From NCBI RefSeq assembly GCF_009371885.1, contig NZ_QLZA01000003.1, positions 1 to 64,000 of the forward strand: 64,000 bases of DNA. The letters run 5' to 3'. Numbering within the stretch: the stretch's first letter is position 1; each line of letters opens with the position of its first letter. Source of the stretch: Bifidobacterium tibiigranuli. GTDB lineage: Bacteria > Actinomycetota > Actinomycetes > Actinomycetales > Bifidobacteriaceae. The translations under genes and the position numbers were made by a program. This document shows, piece by piece, positions 46,343 to 55,949 of this stretch. The notes beneath the pieces are model-generated. The model was not told the origin of the DNA, did no database searches, and saw only the letters and a list, made by a program, of their open reading frames with translations.

Positions 46343-46639
46343 TCAGTTACCGAAGATGTCGATCGTCTGGCCCTCGGCCACGGACACGATGGCGCGCTTC
46401 TGGCTCACACGCTGGCCAAAGCCCGAGCGGGTGCGCTGGCGCTTGCCGGAGCGGTTGAGGGTGTTGACGTTCGTCACCTTGACCTTGAAGATCTCCTCGA
46501 TGGCCTGCTTGATCTGCACCTTGTTCGCGGTGGGCGCCACCACGAAGGTGTACTGCCCGCGATCGGATGCCGCATAGCTCTTCTCGGAGACGACAGGCTT
46601 GAGGATGATGTCATGTGCTGGCTTGTGAATAGCGACCAT
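46343..46639 (-). CDS. rplW: 50S ribosomal protein L23
   Basis: 98 residues from ATG 46639 ([20 protein letters not shown]). Docking site of trigger factor and SRP at the tunnel exit. Upstream extension of the frame is a shadow of rplD. Five bases after rplD. Confidence 0.96.
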   Translation of the reverse strand: MVAIHKPAHDIILKPVVSEKSYAASDRGQYTFVVAPTANKVQIKQAIEEIFKVKVTNVNTLNRSGKRQRTRSGFGQRVSQKRAIVSVAEGQTIDIFGN

Positions 46640-46644
46640 GGTGA

Positions 46645-47310
46645 TCAGACCTCCTTGACGGTCGGCTCGGTCTTCGCGGCGACGAAGGCATCGAAGCCTT
46701 CCTTCGTGAAGACGATGTATTGAGCGGTGACCACATCGTACGTGTTGAGCTGATCGGCGAAGATCACATGCACGGTGGGGATGTTGCGCACGGAGAGCCA
46801 CTCGTTCACGCTGTCGCGCGAAAGCACGACCGTGGTGAACTTGTTCTCGGTCACAGGGGTGAGTGCGGCGATCGCGGTCTTGGTGGACGGGGTATCGGTG
46901 ATGCCCAGATCCACGATGGCGATGCGATCGTTGTTGGCCCGATTGGACAGGACGTAGCGCAGGGCGCTGGCCTTCATCTTCTTCGGGGTGCGCTGCTCGT
47001 AGCTGCGCGGAACCGGACCGTGGGCGATGCCGCCGTGAGCCCATTGCGGCGCACGGATCGAACCCTGACGAGCACGACCGGTGCCCTTCTGCTTCCATGG
47101 CTTCTTGCCGCCGCCGGAGACCGCACCGCGATTCTTGGTGGCGTGCGTGCCTTGGCGGGCCGCCGCGAGCTGCGCGATGACCACCTGGTGAATCAGCGGG
47201 ACATGCGCCTGCACGTCTTCGTCGGAGATGCCGAAGATATCGGCAGGAGCTTCGACGGATCCGGCGGACTTGCCCTTGGCGTCAGTGACGTTCAAAGTAA
47301 CGTTAGCCAT
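46645..47310 (-). CDS. rplD: 50S ribosomal protein L4
   Basis: 221 residues; [20 protein letters not shown] is the tunnel loop motif. In E. coli L4 represses the S10 operon. Four bases after rplC. Confidence 0.97.
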   Translation of the reverse strand: MANVTLNVTDAKGKSAGSVEAPADIFGISDEDVQAHVPLIHQVVIAQLAAARQGTHATKNRGAVSGGGKKPWKQKGTGRARQGSIRAPQWAHGGIAHGPVPRSYEQRTPKKMKASALRYVLSNRANNDRIAIVDLGITDTPSTKTAIAALTPVTENKFTTVVLSRDSVNEWLSVRNIPTVHVIFADQLNTYDVVTAQYIVFTKEGFDAFVAAKTEPTVKEV

Positions 47311-47314
47311 TGTC

Positions 47315-47965
47315 TCAGGCTCCCTTCACTGCGGAACGGACAAGCACGATAGCGCCCTTGGGGCCGGGAACGGCGCCCTTGATCGCGATGATGCCATTCT
47401 CCACATCCGTGGAAACCACGGTGAGGTTCTGCACGGTGGAGGTGACGTGGCCCATGCGGCCAGCCATGCGCTTGCCCTTGAGGATGCGGCTCGGCGTGGC
47501 GCACGCGCCGACGGAACCGGGGCGACGTTCGTTCTTGTGCGAGCCGTGGGTACGACGATAGGACTTGAAGCCCCAGCGCTTGATGGTGCCTGCGAAGCCC
47601 TTGCCCTTGGTGGTGCCAGTGACATCCACCACAGCGCCTTCGCCGAAGAGTTCGGCGCTCAGCTCCTGGCCGGCCTCGAACTCGGCGGCGTTCTCGGTGC
47701 GCACCTCGGCGAGGTGACGGCGCGGGGTCACGCCGGCCTTGGCGAAGTGGCCCGCGAGGGGCTTGGTCACCTTGGTCGGGTCGATTTGGCCGTAGCCGAG
47801 CTGCACGGCGTTGTAGCCGTCGCTTTCCTCGGTCTTGACGGTCGTGACCACGTTGGTGGAGACGTCGACGAGCGTGACGGGAACGAAGAAGCCGTTCTCA
47901 TCCCAGACCTGCGACATGCCAAGCTTCTTGCCCAGCAGCGCGGTGCGATTAGTCTTTTGCGACAT
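47315..47965 (-). CDS. rplC: 50S ribosomal protein L3
   Basis: 216 residues; GTTKGKGFAGTIKRWGFKSY and GSVGACATPSRILKGKRMAG identify L3, including the loop near the peptidyl transferase centre. 17 bases after rpsJ. Confidence 0.97.
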   Translation of the reverse strand: MSQKTNRTALLGKKLGMSQVWDENGFFVPVTLVDVSTNVVTTVKTEESDGYNAVQLGYGQIDPTKVTKPLAGHFAKAGVTPRRHLAEVRTENAAEFEAGQELSAELFGEGAVVDVTGTTKGKGFAGTIKRWGFKSYRRTHGSHKNERRPGSVGACATPSRILKGKRMAGRMGHVTSTVQNLTVVSTDVENGIIAIKGAVPGPKGAIVLVRSAVKGA

Positions 47966-47982
47966 TGCGGTTTCCTCCTCCC

Positions 47983-48291
47983 CTACAGCTTGATCTCGAT
48001 ATTGACATCTGCAGGCAGATCGATGTGCATCAGGGAGTCCACAGCCTTGGGCGTGGGGTCCACGATGTCGATGAGGCGCTTATGCGTGCGCATCTCGAAA
48101 TGCTCGCGAGAATCCTTGTACTTATGAGGAGAGCGGATCACGCAGAACACGTTCTTCTCGGTCGGCAGAGGAACCGGGCCCACCACAGTGGCGCCCGCGT
48201 TCGTAACCGTCTCGACGATTTTCTTCGCCGATTGGTCGATGACCTCATGGTCATAGGACTTAAGCCTGATGCGGATTTTCTGTCCCGCCAT
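47983..48291 (-). CDS. rpsJ: 30S ribosomal protein S10
   Basis: 102 residues; [20 protein letters not shown] and [20 protein letters not shown]. First gene of the S10 operon, and NusE in antitermination. AAAGGGCGG precedes the start. Confidence 0.97.
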   Translation of the reverse strand: MAGQKIRIRLKSYDHEVIDQSAKKIVETVTNAGATVVGPVPLPTEKNVFCVIRSPHKYKDSREHFEMRTHKRLIDIVDPTPKAVDSLMHIDLPADVNIEIKL

Positions 48292-48656
48292 TGCCGTCCG
48301 CCCTTTCTAGCGATTCGTTTACTGTTTACCAGCCTGCTCTTCAAGGACACCGGCGCACGGGACCCCCGGGTACGACCCCGCGGTCCAACGCATCAGTGTG
48401 CAGCACGCGACGTTCACCATATGCATCCACACGATGAACCCGCCGCCGCACTCGCTTTTTTGATTCCAATATGCGAGCCCAAAACAGGCAACTTCTCTAT
48501 TAAAGCATTGAGGGGGTATATGAGGAATTTGCGCGTGTCGCGCAAATCGTCTTTCTTACTTCGTCCCCTTAGCGGGGCCTCAGCGTTACCTACGGGCAGT
48601 CCACTGGACTGCCCGCTTAACGGTGTCGCATTTATCGCCGTTTTTCGTGGCATACC
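48292..48656. other. Upstream region of the S10 operon
   Basis: 365 bases without a supported gene. Two perfect hairpins stand out: ATTTGCGCG-TGT-CGCGCAAAT at 48527-48547 and CGGGCAGTCC-ACT-GGACTGCCCG at 48593-48615. The latter follows the stop of the AbiEi-like gene by about 40 bases and may end its transcript. The S10 promoter must be here, but no hexamer pair was convincing. A 79-codon open frame (48414-48653, minus) crosses both hairpins and is not believed. Confidence 0.5.
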
Positions 48657-49403
48657 TTATATCGCATGGAGGAGGACCGATAGGGCGTGGGCGCGATGGC
48701 GGCCGGGCAGGGTGTCGAAATCGTTGGCGAGGTCAGCTTGCGCCACGAAGCCGCCGTGCAGCGCGGATTTGATGACAGGGAGCGCGTCATTGAGCTCGTG
48801 GTGCCGCGCGCAGTCGAATAGCGTCTGCCGCAGGCCGGTTACCTTGACCCCGTCGACGGTTTCGTAGCGGAGCGCGCATGCGTAATGGTACTTGATCGAC
48901 TCGCAGTCCCTGGCCCGACCGTTTCTCGTCGTGGTGACATGCAGCTGATTCATGTGCTGCGGCAGTGCAGCTGGCGACTCTGCACTACACCGTGACTCTG
49001 CACGACGCCGTGACCCTGCACCATGCCATGACTCTGCACGCAGCTTCGCATGGCTCGGCGCTGTGCTATCAGGGCCATCAGGCGATGCCGTATTTTCGGC
49101 CAGTGCCATAGTATCCGCTGGCCCGACAGCAAGGCCATGCATCGCCGCGGCGGTCATATCGCAGAAAACCCAATTCGGTTGGAGCACTGCGTGCGATCGG
49201 ATGACGTGGCGGTATTGCTCGCCCATGCCTAGCGTCTCCCAATACACTGCCCGCGCATAGTAGTGTCCATGCAGCTGCACCAGCTCGCCGCAGTCGGCTC
49301 TTCGCCGCAGCATCCGGCGCTGGGCATCGTTCTCGGCCCATAGGCAGCGGCGGCTCGCCTCGGCCCCAGCGAATATGGCTTCAAGTTTCGTATTTCGTCT
49401 CAT
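48657..49403 (-). CDS. AbiEi-antitoxin-like protein lacking the usual C-terminal nuclease domain
   Basis: 248 residues. N-terminal part resembles the AbiEi-type winged-helix domain (RRMLRRRADCGELVQLHGHY, then the VFCDMTAAAMHGLAV region) seen in actinobacterial proteins that continue into a DUF559 nuclease. Here the protein stops at RHRAHALSVLLHAI, where the nuclease domain would begin, so it appears truncated. The middle contains an Arg/Ser/Ala low-complexity insert coded by tandem 18-bp repeats. Stands alone between S10 and the 51-bp inverted repeat. Possibly a decayed accessory gene. Confidence 0.6.
   Translation of the reverse strand: MRRNTKLEAIFAGAEASRRCLWAENDAQRRMLRRRADCGELVQLHGHYYARAVYWETLGMGEQYRHVIRSHAVLQPNWVFCDMTAAAMHGLAVGPADTMALAENTASPDGPDSTAPSHAKLRAESWHGAGSRRRAESRCSAESPAALPQHMNQLHVTTTRNGRARDCESIKYHYACALRYETVDGVKVTGLRQTLFDCARHHELNDALPVIKSALHGGFVAQADLANDFDTLPGRHRAHALSVLLHAI
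48975..49045. repeat. Imperfect tandem 18-bp repeats inside the AbiEi-like gene
   Basis: About four copies of a unit near GACTCTGCACGACGCCGT, encoding the ESWHGAGSRRRAESRCSAES insert. It looks like slippage expansion. Confidence 0.65.
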
Positions 49404-49556
49404 ACTGCGACGCTATCGGAGCCGAGCCTGCCCTGCATAGCGCAACCGGCCAATGTGGTCGAAGGCTGGCCAATTCGACACGCCGGGGCCCGGCATCCAG
49501 CGCGATTACGATGCCCCCCCAACGCCGCGGGTGCTCATGTGCGCCACGCAGCGCGT

Positions 49557-49675
49557 GTCAGCGTACGTTTTCTGGCACGCTCACGCAGTCTGTATTGGAA
49601 AACGTACGCTCACCCGCACTCAGTGTACGTTTTCCAATACAGACTGCGTGAGCGTGCCAGAAAACGTACGCTGAC
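49557..49675. repeat. Perfect 51-bp inverted repeat with 17-bp spacer
   Basis: The arm at 49557-49607 is the exact reverse complement of 49625-49675. Each arm also has internal symmetry: GCGTACGTTTTC at one end and GAAAACGTACGC at the other, so single-arm hairpins are possible too. It lies in a 410-base gap (49404-49813) between the AbiEi-like gene and adhE. No gene is supported there. Could be a small mobile or palindromic element. Confidence 0.9.
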
Positions 49676-49722
49676 CGGCCGAGCCCGACGCCTAGTACGG
49701 GCAGAACGGGCAGAACATGCAA

Positions 49723-49782
49723 GAGTCCCGTTGGTGTTGCCGGCACAGCGATGACACTGTGCCGGCAACACCAACGGGACTC
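49723..49782 (-). terminator. Terminator of adhE
   Basis: Perfect 26-bp stem GAGTCCCGTTGGTGTTGCCG and onward, loop of eight bases, 32 bases past the adhE stop. Very stable; on the minus strand it is followed by TTGC, so it ends without a long T-run. Confidence 0.8.
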
Positions 49783-49813
49783 AGAGACTCAGCGAACCCT
49801 GACTCAGCTCGAC

Positions 49814-52552
49814 TCAGCCCTTGGCTACTTGCGAAGCCTCGACCGTGGCGGATGCGCCTTGGCGCTCGGCGCGCAGCCGGTGGCCTTCGGCCTGGGGCAC
49901 GCCGTAGTAGGCGGCGATGGCGATGTCCTTCATGTCCTCGATCATCGGGACGCGCGGGTTCGCGGGCGTGCACTGGTCTTCGTAGGCGCGCATGCCTATC
50001 TGGTCGAGGATGCTCCAGAAGTAGTCCTCGTCCACGCCGCACGCCTGGAAGCTCTTGTCCATATCGAGCTTGTTGCTGCGGTAGTCCTCGACCGCACGGG
50101 CGAGATTCTCCACACCCTCGGCGTCCGTGGCGCCCGGGTCCACGCCGAGCACCTTCGCGAACTCGCGGTAACGCGCCGGAGCGACGTACTTGTTGTACTT
50201 CGGCCAGCTCGTGGCCTCCTGCGGAATGCTGCCGTTGTAGCGAATCACATAGGGCAGGAGCACGCCGTTGGTGTGCCCGTGGGCGACGCCGCACAGGGCG
50301 CCGATCGTGTGCGCCATGCCGTGGCACATGCCTAGGAACGCGGACCCGAAGGCCATGCCGGCCATCGTAGCCGCATTGTGCATCTTCTCCTGGGCCTCGG
50401 TCCTGCGCAGGCCGGGAGCCGCATTGACCGAATCGGCGAGATTGTCCCAGATCAGCTTCGCGGCGTGCAGCGCCATCGCGTCGGTGAAATCGTTCGCGTA
50501 CACGGACACGAAGGATTCCATCGCGTGCGTGAGCGCATCGAAGCCGGAGTCCTGCGCCAGCGTATGCGGCTGGGTGCGGGCCAACACGGGATCGACGATG
50601 GCGACGGTCGGCGTCAGCGCGTAATCGGTGATTGCGTACTTGTAGCCGGTCTTGTGATCGGAGATCACCGCGAACGGCGTCACTTCCGAACCGGTGCCGG
50701 AGGAGGTCGGCACGCACACGAGCCGCGCCTTCTTGCCTAGCGGCGGAATCCTGAACGCACGCTTGCGGATATCGAAGAACTTCTCACGCACATCGTCGAA
50801 GGAGATCTCCGGGTGCTCGTAGAGCAGCCACATGATCTTCGCGGCGTCCATCGGCGAGCCGCCGCCCACGGCGATGATCGTGTCGGGCTCGAACTCGTCG
50901 CGCATCATGGCGGCGCCGCGCTCCACGGTCTCCACCGATGGCTCGGGCTCGACGTAGTCGATGATGCGGAAGGTGACGAGCTCAGGACGTGCGCGCAGCT
51001 GGTCGATGATCTTGTCGACGACGCCCAGCTGCTCCATCACCTTGTCGCAGATGATGACGGCCCTGCGGATGTTGTACATATCGCGCAGGTAGCGGATGGC
51101 GTTGGGCTCGAAATATGTTTTGGCCGGAACCTTGAACCATTGCATGTTGTTGTTCCTTCGTGCGATGCGCTTGACGTTGATGAGGTTGACGGCCTGGACG
51201 TTGCCCGCCACGGAGTTGCCGCCGTAGGAGCCGCAGCCCAGGGTGAGCGAAGGCGCGATCGAATTGTAGATGTCGCCGATGCCGCCCAGCGACGAGGGCT
51301 GGTTCCAGATGATGCGGCAGGCGTGCATACGCAGGCCGTATTCGCGCACGAGTTCCTGGTTGTTCGTGTGGATAGCCGCGCTGTGCCCCGCGCCGTGCAC
51401 CAGCATCTGCTCGCACATCTCGAAGGCCTGCTCCTTGTCCTTCGCCTTGAGCAGTGCGTGGACCGGGCAGAGCTTCTCCATCGTCAGCGGCTCCATCTCA
51501 CCGACCTCGCGGCATTCGGCGACCAGAATCGTCACGTCGTCAGGTATTTCGAACCCGGCCTCGTGGGCAATGAACTGGGGCGACTTGCCCGGAACGATCG
51601 AATTGAGCTTCGGCGTGCCGCCGGAGTAGGAGGTGCAGCCGAACATGTACTGCTCGAGCTTGGCCTTCTCCTCCTCGTTGACGAAGTAGGACTTGCGGCG
51701 CTTGAGCTCAGCGACCAGCTGATCGTAGATGTCGGCATGTGCGATGATGGCCTGCTCCGTGGCGCAGATCATGCCATAGTCGAAGTGCTTGGACAGCACC
51801 AGATCGTTGGCTGCGCGCACCACGTCAACATCGTTGTCCACATAGGCCGGAGCGTTGCCCGGTCCCACGCCGAGGGCCGGCTTGCCGGAGGTGTATGCGG
51901 CCTTGACCATGCCCGGGCCACCGGTGGCCAGAATGGTGGCGATGCCGGGATGCTGCATCAGCGCGCCGGTCGCGGCGATCGAAGGATGCTCGATCCACTG
52001 GATGCAGTCCTTCGGAGCGCCGGCTGCGACCGCCGCGTCACGCACGATGCGTGCGGCCTCGACCGAGGACTTCTGAGCGAAGGGGTGGAAGCCGAACACA
52101 ATCGGACAGCGGGTCTTCAAGGCAAGCAGCGACTTGAAGATCGCGGTCGATGTCGGGTTCGTCACCGGGGTGACGCCGGCTACCACGCCGACCGGCTCGG
52201 CGACCTCGTCGATGCCCAGCACGTCGTCCTCGCTGATGATGCCCACCGTCTTCTGACCCGCCATATAGTGGGTCACATGCTCGCAGGCGAAGATGTTCTT
52301 GGTCGCCTTGTCTTCCACCAGGCCTCGCCCGGTCTCATCGACGGCCATCTTCGCGAGCACGAGATGGTTCTTGAGCGCGGCGACCGAGGCTTTGCCCACG
52401 ATCCTATCCACCTGCTCCTGGTCCAGCTCCTCGAATTCCTCGAGCGCCTTCAGGCCTCGTTTCACCAAGGCATCGACCTCGGACTGAGCCGCAGCTTGCT
52501 TGTCCTCGGCGCTGGGTTTGGCTGCGGTGTTGTTCTTCTTCGCGTCGGTCAC
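49814..52552 (-). CDS. adhE: Bifunctional acetaldehyde-CoA/alcohol dehydrogenase
   Basis: 912 residues from a GTG with AAAGGAGG upstream. N-terminal CoA-acylating aldehyde dehydrogenase with catalytic Cys in YGMICATEQAII and C-terminal Fe-alcohol dehydrogenase (DSGFDALTHAMESF and GMCHGMAHTIGALCGVAHG hold metal-ligand histidines). Converts acetyl-CoA to ethanol, reoxidising two NADH, the redox valve of the bifid shunt. Forms spirosome filaments in other bacteria. An operator with Rex/CRP symmetry lies 74-89 bases upstream of the start. Confidence 0.96.
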   Translation of the reverse strand: MTDAKKNNTAAKPSAEDKQAAAQSEVDALVKRGLKALEEFEELDQEQVDRIVGKASVAALKNHLVLAKMAVDETGRGLVEDKATKNIFACEHVTHYMAGQKTVGIISEDDVLGIDEVAEPVGVVAGVTPVTNPTSTAIFKSLLALKTRCPIVFGFHPFAQKSSVEAARIVRDAAVAAGAPKDCIQWIEHPSIAATGALMQHPGIATILATGGPGMVKAAYTSGKPALGVGPGNAPAYVDNDVDVVRAANDLVLSKHFDYGMICATEQAIIAHADIYDQLVAELKRRKSYFVNEEEKAKLEQYMFGCTSYSGGTPKLNSIVPGKSPQFIAHEAGFEIPDDVTILVAECREVGEMEPLTMEKLCPVHALLKAKDKEQAFEMCEQMLVHGAGHSAAIHTNNQELVREYGLRMHACRIIWNQPSSLGGIGDIYNSIAPSLTLGCGSYGGNSVAGNVQAVNLINVKRIARRNNNMQWFKVPAKTYFEPNAIRYLRDMYNIRRAVIICDKVMEQLGVVDKIIDQLRARPELVTFRIIDYVEPEPSVETVERGAAMMRDEFEPDTIIAVGGGSPMDAAKIMWLLYEHPEISFDDVREKFFDIRKRAFRIPPLGKKARLVCVPTSSGTGSEVTPFAVISDHKTGYKYAITDYALTPTVAIVDPVLARTQPHTLAQDSGFDALTHAMESFVSVYANDFTDAMALHAAKLIWDNLADSVNAAPGLRRTEAQEKMHNAATMAGMAFGSAFLGMCHGMAHTIGALCGVAHGHTNGVLLPYVIRYNGSIPQEATSWPKYNKYVAPARYREFAKVLGVDPGATDAEGVENLARAVEDYRSNKLDMDKSFQACGVDEDYFWSILDQIGMRAYEDQCTPANPRVPMIEDMKDIAIAAYYGVPQAEGHRLRAERQGASATVEASQVAKG

Positions 52553-52625
52553 TTGTGTCCTCCTTTGGATATGGTCATACGACCATTCGCACGCAGTTTG
52601 AGAGTCCAGCCGCAGAGCATGCGTC

Positions 52626-52641
52626 TGTGACTTGCATCACA
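52626..52641. promoter_or_regulatory. Rex- or CRP-type operator upstream of adhE
   Basis: TGTGACTTGCATCACA: TGTGA, six bases, TCACA, a perfect core palindrome. Both Rex (NADH sensor) and CRP/GlxR sites share this core and spacing; adhE is a classical Rex target, so Rex is favoured by context. Confidence 0.7.
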
Positions 52642-52978
52642 AATTAGCGAATCTTCTGCACGTTGTCGAGGCTGCCATTTTTTGAGCGTGTCATGAGTGA
52701 AGCCGAGTGACATTTGTTCGTTGCTGTATATCTTTTGTTATAAAAAATGTTCATTTACTATCAACTATGAGCGGTTTCGTTTCATTTGGCATACGGTCTG
52801 TTGGAATAGCACCAATGTTCACGCTAACAGTTCACATAATCGCAACGGTTTCGCTCACGCCGTTGCCTCGCTGTTTCCTCGCCGCTGTCGCACCGCGCCG
52901 AAACGTGACAATTGCGCGCCAAAAACGCCGCCAACACCGCAGCCGCGCCTTGCTGCGGCAAGGTACAGTTCCGCAATC

Positions 52979-52984
52979 TACAAT
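52979..52984 (+). promoter_or_regulatory. -10 box for glgX, likely leaderless transcript
   Basis: TACAAT lies six bases before the ATG at 52991 and no ribosome binding site precedes the start, which suggests a leaderless mRNA. No good -35 was found. The rest of 52642-52978 is AT-rich with no supported gene. Confidence 0.5.
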
Positions 52985-52990
52985 GGGTGC

Positions 52991-55282
52991 ATGCTCAATC
53001 CACCACTTCACCGCTACGCGACACGACCAGGACTGTACTTCACCGAGGACGGCGGCGCCGATGCCATCGTCCGCTCGGAAACCTCCGATCAGGTATGGCT
53101 GTGCGTCTACGAGCCGGTCACCCGGCCTTCCGCGTTCTACTCCGACTCCATCCAGGTACTTGACGGCGATGCCGCCGCCATACTCAAACACATCCGCGCC
53201 CACGATATCAGCACGCGCATCGTGCGCTCGCTCGGCGTGCGCGAGACGCTGTTTCGCATGAGCGGCCCCAACTACGGCCTGTGGTACGTCCACTTGCCGA
53301 AAGCCTGGGACGGCATGCGCTACGGCTACCGCGTGGACGGGGCCTGGGACCCGAAGCACGGCGTGCGCTTCAACCCGTACAAGCTGCTGCTCGACCCATA
53401 CGCCAAAGGCATCGACGGGCAGATGGACCTCACTCCGGCGGCGTTCTCCTACGCCTGCGACGTTGTCGACAATGTAGTCAAAGGCTCCGCATTCGACGGG
53501 ATGAGCACCATCGACTCACTGGGCTCGGTGCCGATGTCCGTCGCCATCGACGACCGCGACACCTCCAAGCATGTAGGCGACCCCACGCATCCGCATGTGC
53601 CGTGGAGCAAGACGGTAATCTACGAGCTGCATGTCAAGGGCTTCACCGCGAACGCGCCGTGGCTGCCCAAGGAACTGCGCGGAACCTACGCCGGGCTGGC
53701 GCACCCGCAGACGCTGTCGTACCTGCAGCGGCTGGGCGTCACCTCGATCGAGCTGCTGCCCATTCAAGCCAAGCAGGACGAGCTGCACGTGCGCGAGAAC
53801 GGGCTGACCAACTACTGGGGCTACTCCACACTGGGCTACTTCTCGCCCGAGCCCTCCTACGCGACCGAGGCCGCGCGCAGCAAGGGCGCCAAAGCCGTGC
53901 GCCAGGAAGTCATCGACATGGTGCACGCCCTGCACGAAGCCGGGCTGGAAGTCATCATGGATGTGGTCTACAACCACACCTGCGAAGGCGGTCCGGAAGG
54001 CCCCACCGTGTGCTGGCGCGGCTTGGACGAGCTCTCGTACTACCGCCGCAGGAAGGACAATCCCGGCCTGCTTGAGGACACCACCGGCTGCGGCAACACG
54101 CTGGACTTCACGAACACGCATATCATCACCTATGCGATCGACTCGCTGCGCTACTGGGCCAAGCGCATCGGCATCGATGGCTTCCGCTTCGACCTGGCGG
54201 CCTCGCTGGCGCGGCTCGACGGCGAATTCACCCACCACCACCCCTTCCTGTACGCGCTGCGCAGCGATCTGCTGCTCGGCAACCTCAAGCTCATCATGGA
54301 GCCATGGGACCTGGGCAACGCCGGGTGGCAGACCGGGCAGTTCGGCTCGCCCTTCGCCGAATGGAACGACCGATTCAGAGACGCCACGCGCAAGTTCTGG
54401 CTTTCCGACGCCGAAAAAGCCGCCACAGCCGGCACCGTGGGCATGCAGGATATGGCCACCAGGCTGTGCGGCTCAGCCGATCTGTTCGCCACCGAGCCAG
54501 GGCGCGGCGCCACTTCCTCGATCAACTACGTCGTAAGCCATGACGGCTTCACGCTGAGCGATCTGACCATGTACTCGCGCAAGCACAACCAGGCCAACCG
54601 CGAGAACAACACCGACGGGTCGGATATCAACAATTCCGCCAATTTCGGCGTGGAAGGCCCCAGCGATGACACAGCGATATGCGCGAGCCGCGAACGCGCT
54701 GCGTTGAATATGCTCGGCACGCTGCTGCTCTCGCTCGGCACGCCGATGCTGGAGGCGGGCGACGAATTCGGCAACACGCAGCAAGGCAACAACAATCCGT
54801 ACTGCCAGGACAACGACATCTCGTGGCTGCAATGGGACTGGCTCGCGCAGGGCGAATCCGGCGCGCAGACCCGACGCATGCAATCGGTTGCGCAGCTCAT
54901 CTCGATTCGCAAATCCCTTGACCTCTACCACCACGAGGACTTCTTCACGAGGCTCACTCAGCTGGGCCTGTTCAAGCAGTCCAGCCGCGTGCAATGGTTC
55001 CTGCCCGACGGCACCACGCCGATGGAACGCGACTGGTTCGACAGCGAGATACGCGCCTTCACCATGCGCCTGACCGCGAATGACGAGGTGAACGTCCTCA
55101 TCGTCATCAACGGCGATGCGGATACGCAGCAGTTCCGCCTGCCCACGGACAGCGATTGGCGATGCCTGTGGACTTCGGCGGGCGACGATGCGGCTGCGGC
55201 ATTCGCCGGGCACACGCAGGGGCACACGCAGAGCTGGGATATCCCCGGGCGTTGCATCAGCCTGATGCAGCAGATCTTGTAG
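52991..55282 (+). CDS. glgX: Glycogen debranching enzyme (GlgX/TreX, GH13)
   Basis: 763 residues from ATG 52991 (MLNPPLHRYATRPGLYFTED); the frame is open 98 codons earlier but without similarity. N-terminal CBM48-like beta domain, then a GH13 barrel with MDVVYNHT, nucleophile D in GIDGFRFDLAASL, acid E in IMEPWDLG, and SHDGFTLSD. Hydrolyses alpha-1,6 branches of glycogen or amylopectin. Fits bifidobacterial starch and glycogen use, with the malQ-type gene further right. Convergent with rpsI; shared terminator. Confidence 0.93.
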   Translation: MLNPPLHRYATRPGLYFTEDGGADAIVRSETSDQVWLCVYEPVTRPSAFYSDSIQVLDGDAAAILKHIRAHDISTRIVRSLGVRETLFRMSGPNYGLWYVHLPKAWDGMRYGYRVDGAWDPKHGVRFNPYKLLLDPYAKGIDGQMDLTPAAFSYACDVVDNVVKGSAFDGMSTIDSLGSVPMSVAIDDRDTSKHVGDPTHPHVPWSKTVIYELHVKGFTANAPWLPKELRGTYAGLAHPQTLSYLQRLGVTSIELLPIQAKQDELHVRENGLTNYWGYSTLGYFSPEPSYATEAARSKGAKAVRQEVIDMVHALHEAGLEVIMDVVYNHTCEGGPEGPTVCWRGLDELSYYRRRKDNPGLLEDTTGCGNTLDFTNTHIITYAIDSLRYWAKRIGIDGFRFDLAASLARLDGEFTHHHPFLYALRSDLLLGNLKLIMEPWDLGNAGWQTGQFGSPFAEWNDRFRDATRKFWLSDAEKAATAGTVGMQDMATRLCGSADLFATEPGRGATSSINYVVSHDGFTLSDLTMYSRKHNQANRENNTDGSDINNSANFGVEGPSDDTAICASRERAALNMLGTLLLSLGTPMLEAGDEFGNTQQGNNNPYCQDNDISWLQWDWLAQGESGAQTRRMQSVAQLISIRKSLDLYHHEDFFTRLTQLGLFKQSSRVQWFLPDGTTPMERDWFDSEIRAFTMRLTANDEVNVLIVINGDADTQQFRLPTDSDWRCLWTSAGDDAAAAFAGHTQGHTQSWDIPGRCISLMQQIL

Positions 55283-55360
55283 GGGGGCGGCGTGGCGGCG
55301 TCGACGCTGCGGCACTACGATATGACGCCGCCACACTGACGTCGCCACAACATGTCTGGT

Positions 55361-55409
55361 ATACGACATTGGCCCCCTGCGAGTGCATCGCAGGGGGCCA
55401 ATGTCGTAT
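55361..55409. terminator. Bidirectional terminator between glgX and rpsI
   Basis: Perfect 22-bp stem ATACGACATTGGCCCCCTGC and onward, loop GTGCA, between two convergent genes. Confidence 0.9.
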
Positions 55410-55428
55410 TGCGTATAACGCGCGGAAC

Positions 55429-55926
55429 TTAACGCTTCGAGAACTGCGGAGCGCGGCGTGCCTTGTGCAGACCGGCCTTCTTGCGCTCGACGGCGCGGGC
55501 GTCGCGAGTCAGAAATCCAGCCTTCTTCAGGGCCGCACGGTTCGCGTCGCGGTCGATGCCGTTGAGCGCACGAGCTACGCCCAGGCGGATTGCGCCGGCC
55601 TGACCGGTGGTGCCGCCGCCCTCGACGAGGACGATTGCGTCGAACTTGTTCTCGAGCTTGAGCAGCACGATCGGCGAGTTGACCTCACGCTGCTGCAGGC
55701 GAGAGGGGAAGTACTCCTCAAGCGTGTGCCCGTTGACGGTCCACTTGCCGGAACCCGGAATCAGTCGCACGCGGGCGACGGCTTCCTTGCGGCGGCCGGT
55801 GCCGTAGCCCGGTTCGATCGCCGAGGTGCCGGTGCCTGCGCCGGAGTTGGTCTCGGTGCTGTAGGAAGTGAGCTCCTGCTCCTCTTCGGTCTCGAGAACC
55901 GCGGAGTCGTTGGTGTTTTCAGCCAT
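55429..55926 (-). CDS. rpsI: 30S ribosomal protein S9
   Basis: 165 residues from ATG 55926; the S9 core ([20 protein letters not shown]) starts near residue 41, so a 40-residue acidic N-terminal extension ([20 protein letters not shown]) precedes it. C-terminal RRAPQFSKR reaches P-site tRNA. 23 bases after rplM. Confidence 0.96.
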   Translation of the reverse strand: MAENTNDSAVLETEEEQELTSYSTETNSGAGTGTSAIEPGYGTGRRKEAVARVRLIPGSGKWTVNGHTLEEYFPSRLQQREVNSPIVLLKLENKFDAIVLVEGGGTTGQAGAIRLGVARALNGIDRDANRAALKKAGFLTRDARAVERKKAGLHKARRAPQFSKR

Positions 55927-55949
55927 GTTTCTCTTGTCTCCTTTTCGGT

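Noticed and set aside
48414..48653. 79-codon open frame in the S10 upstream region
   Set aside because: It crosses two perfect hairpins, has no ribosome binding site and shows no recognisable family. The region is better read as untranslated, though a fragment of a dispersed repeat is possible.
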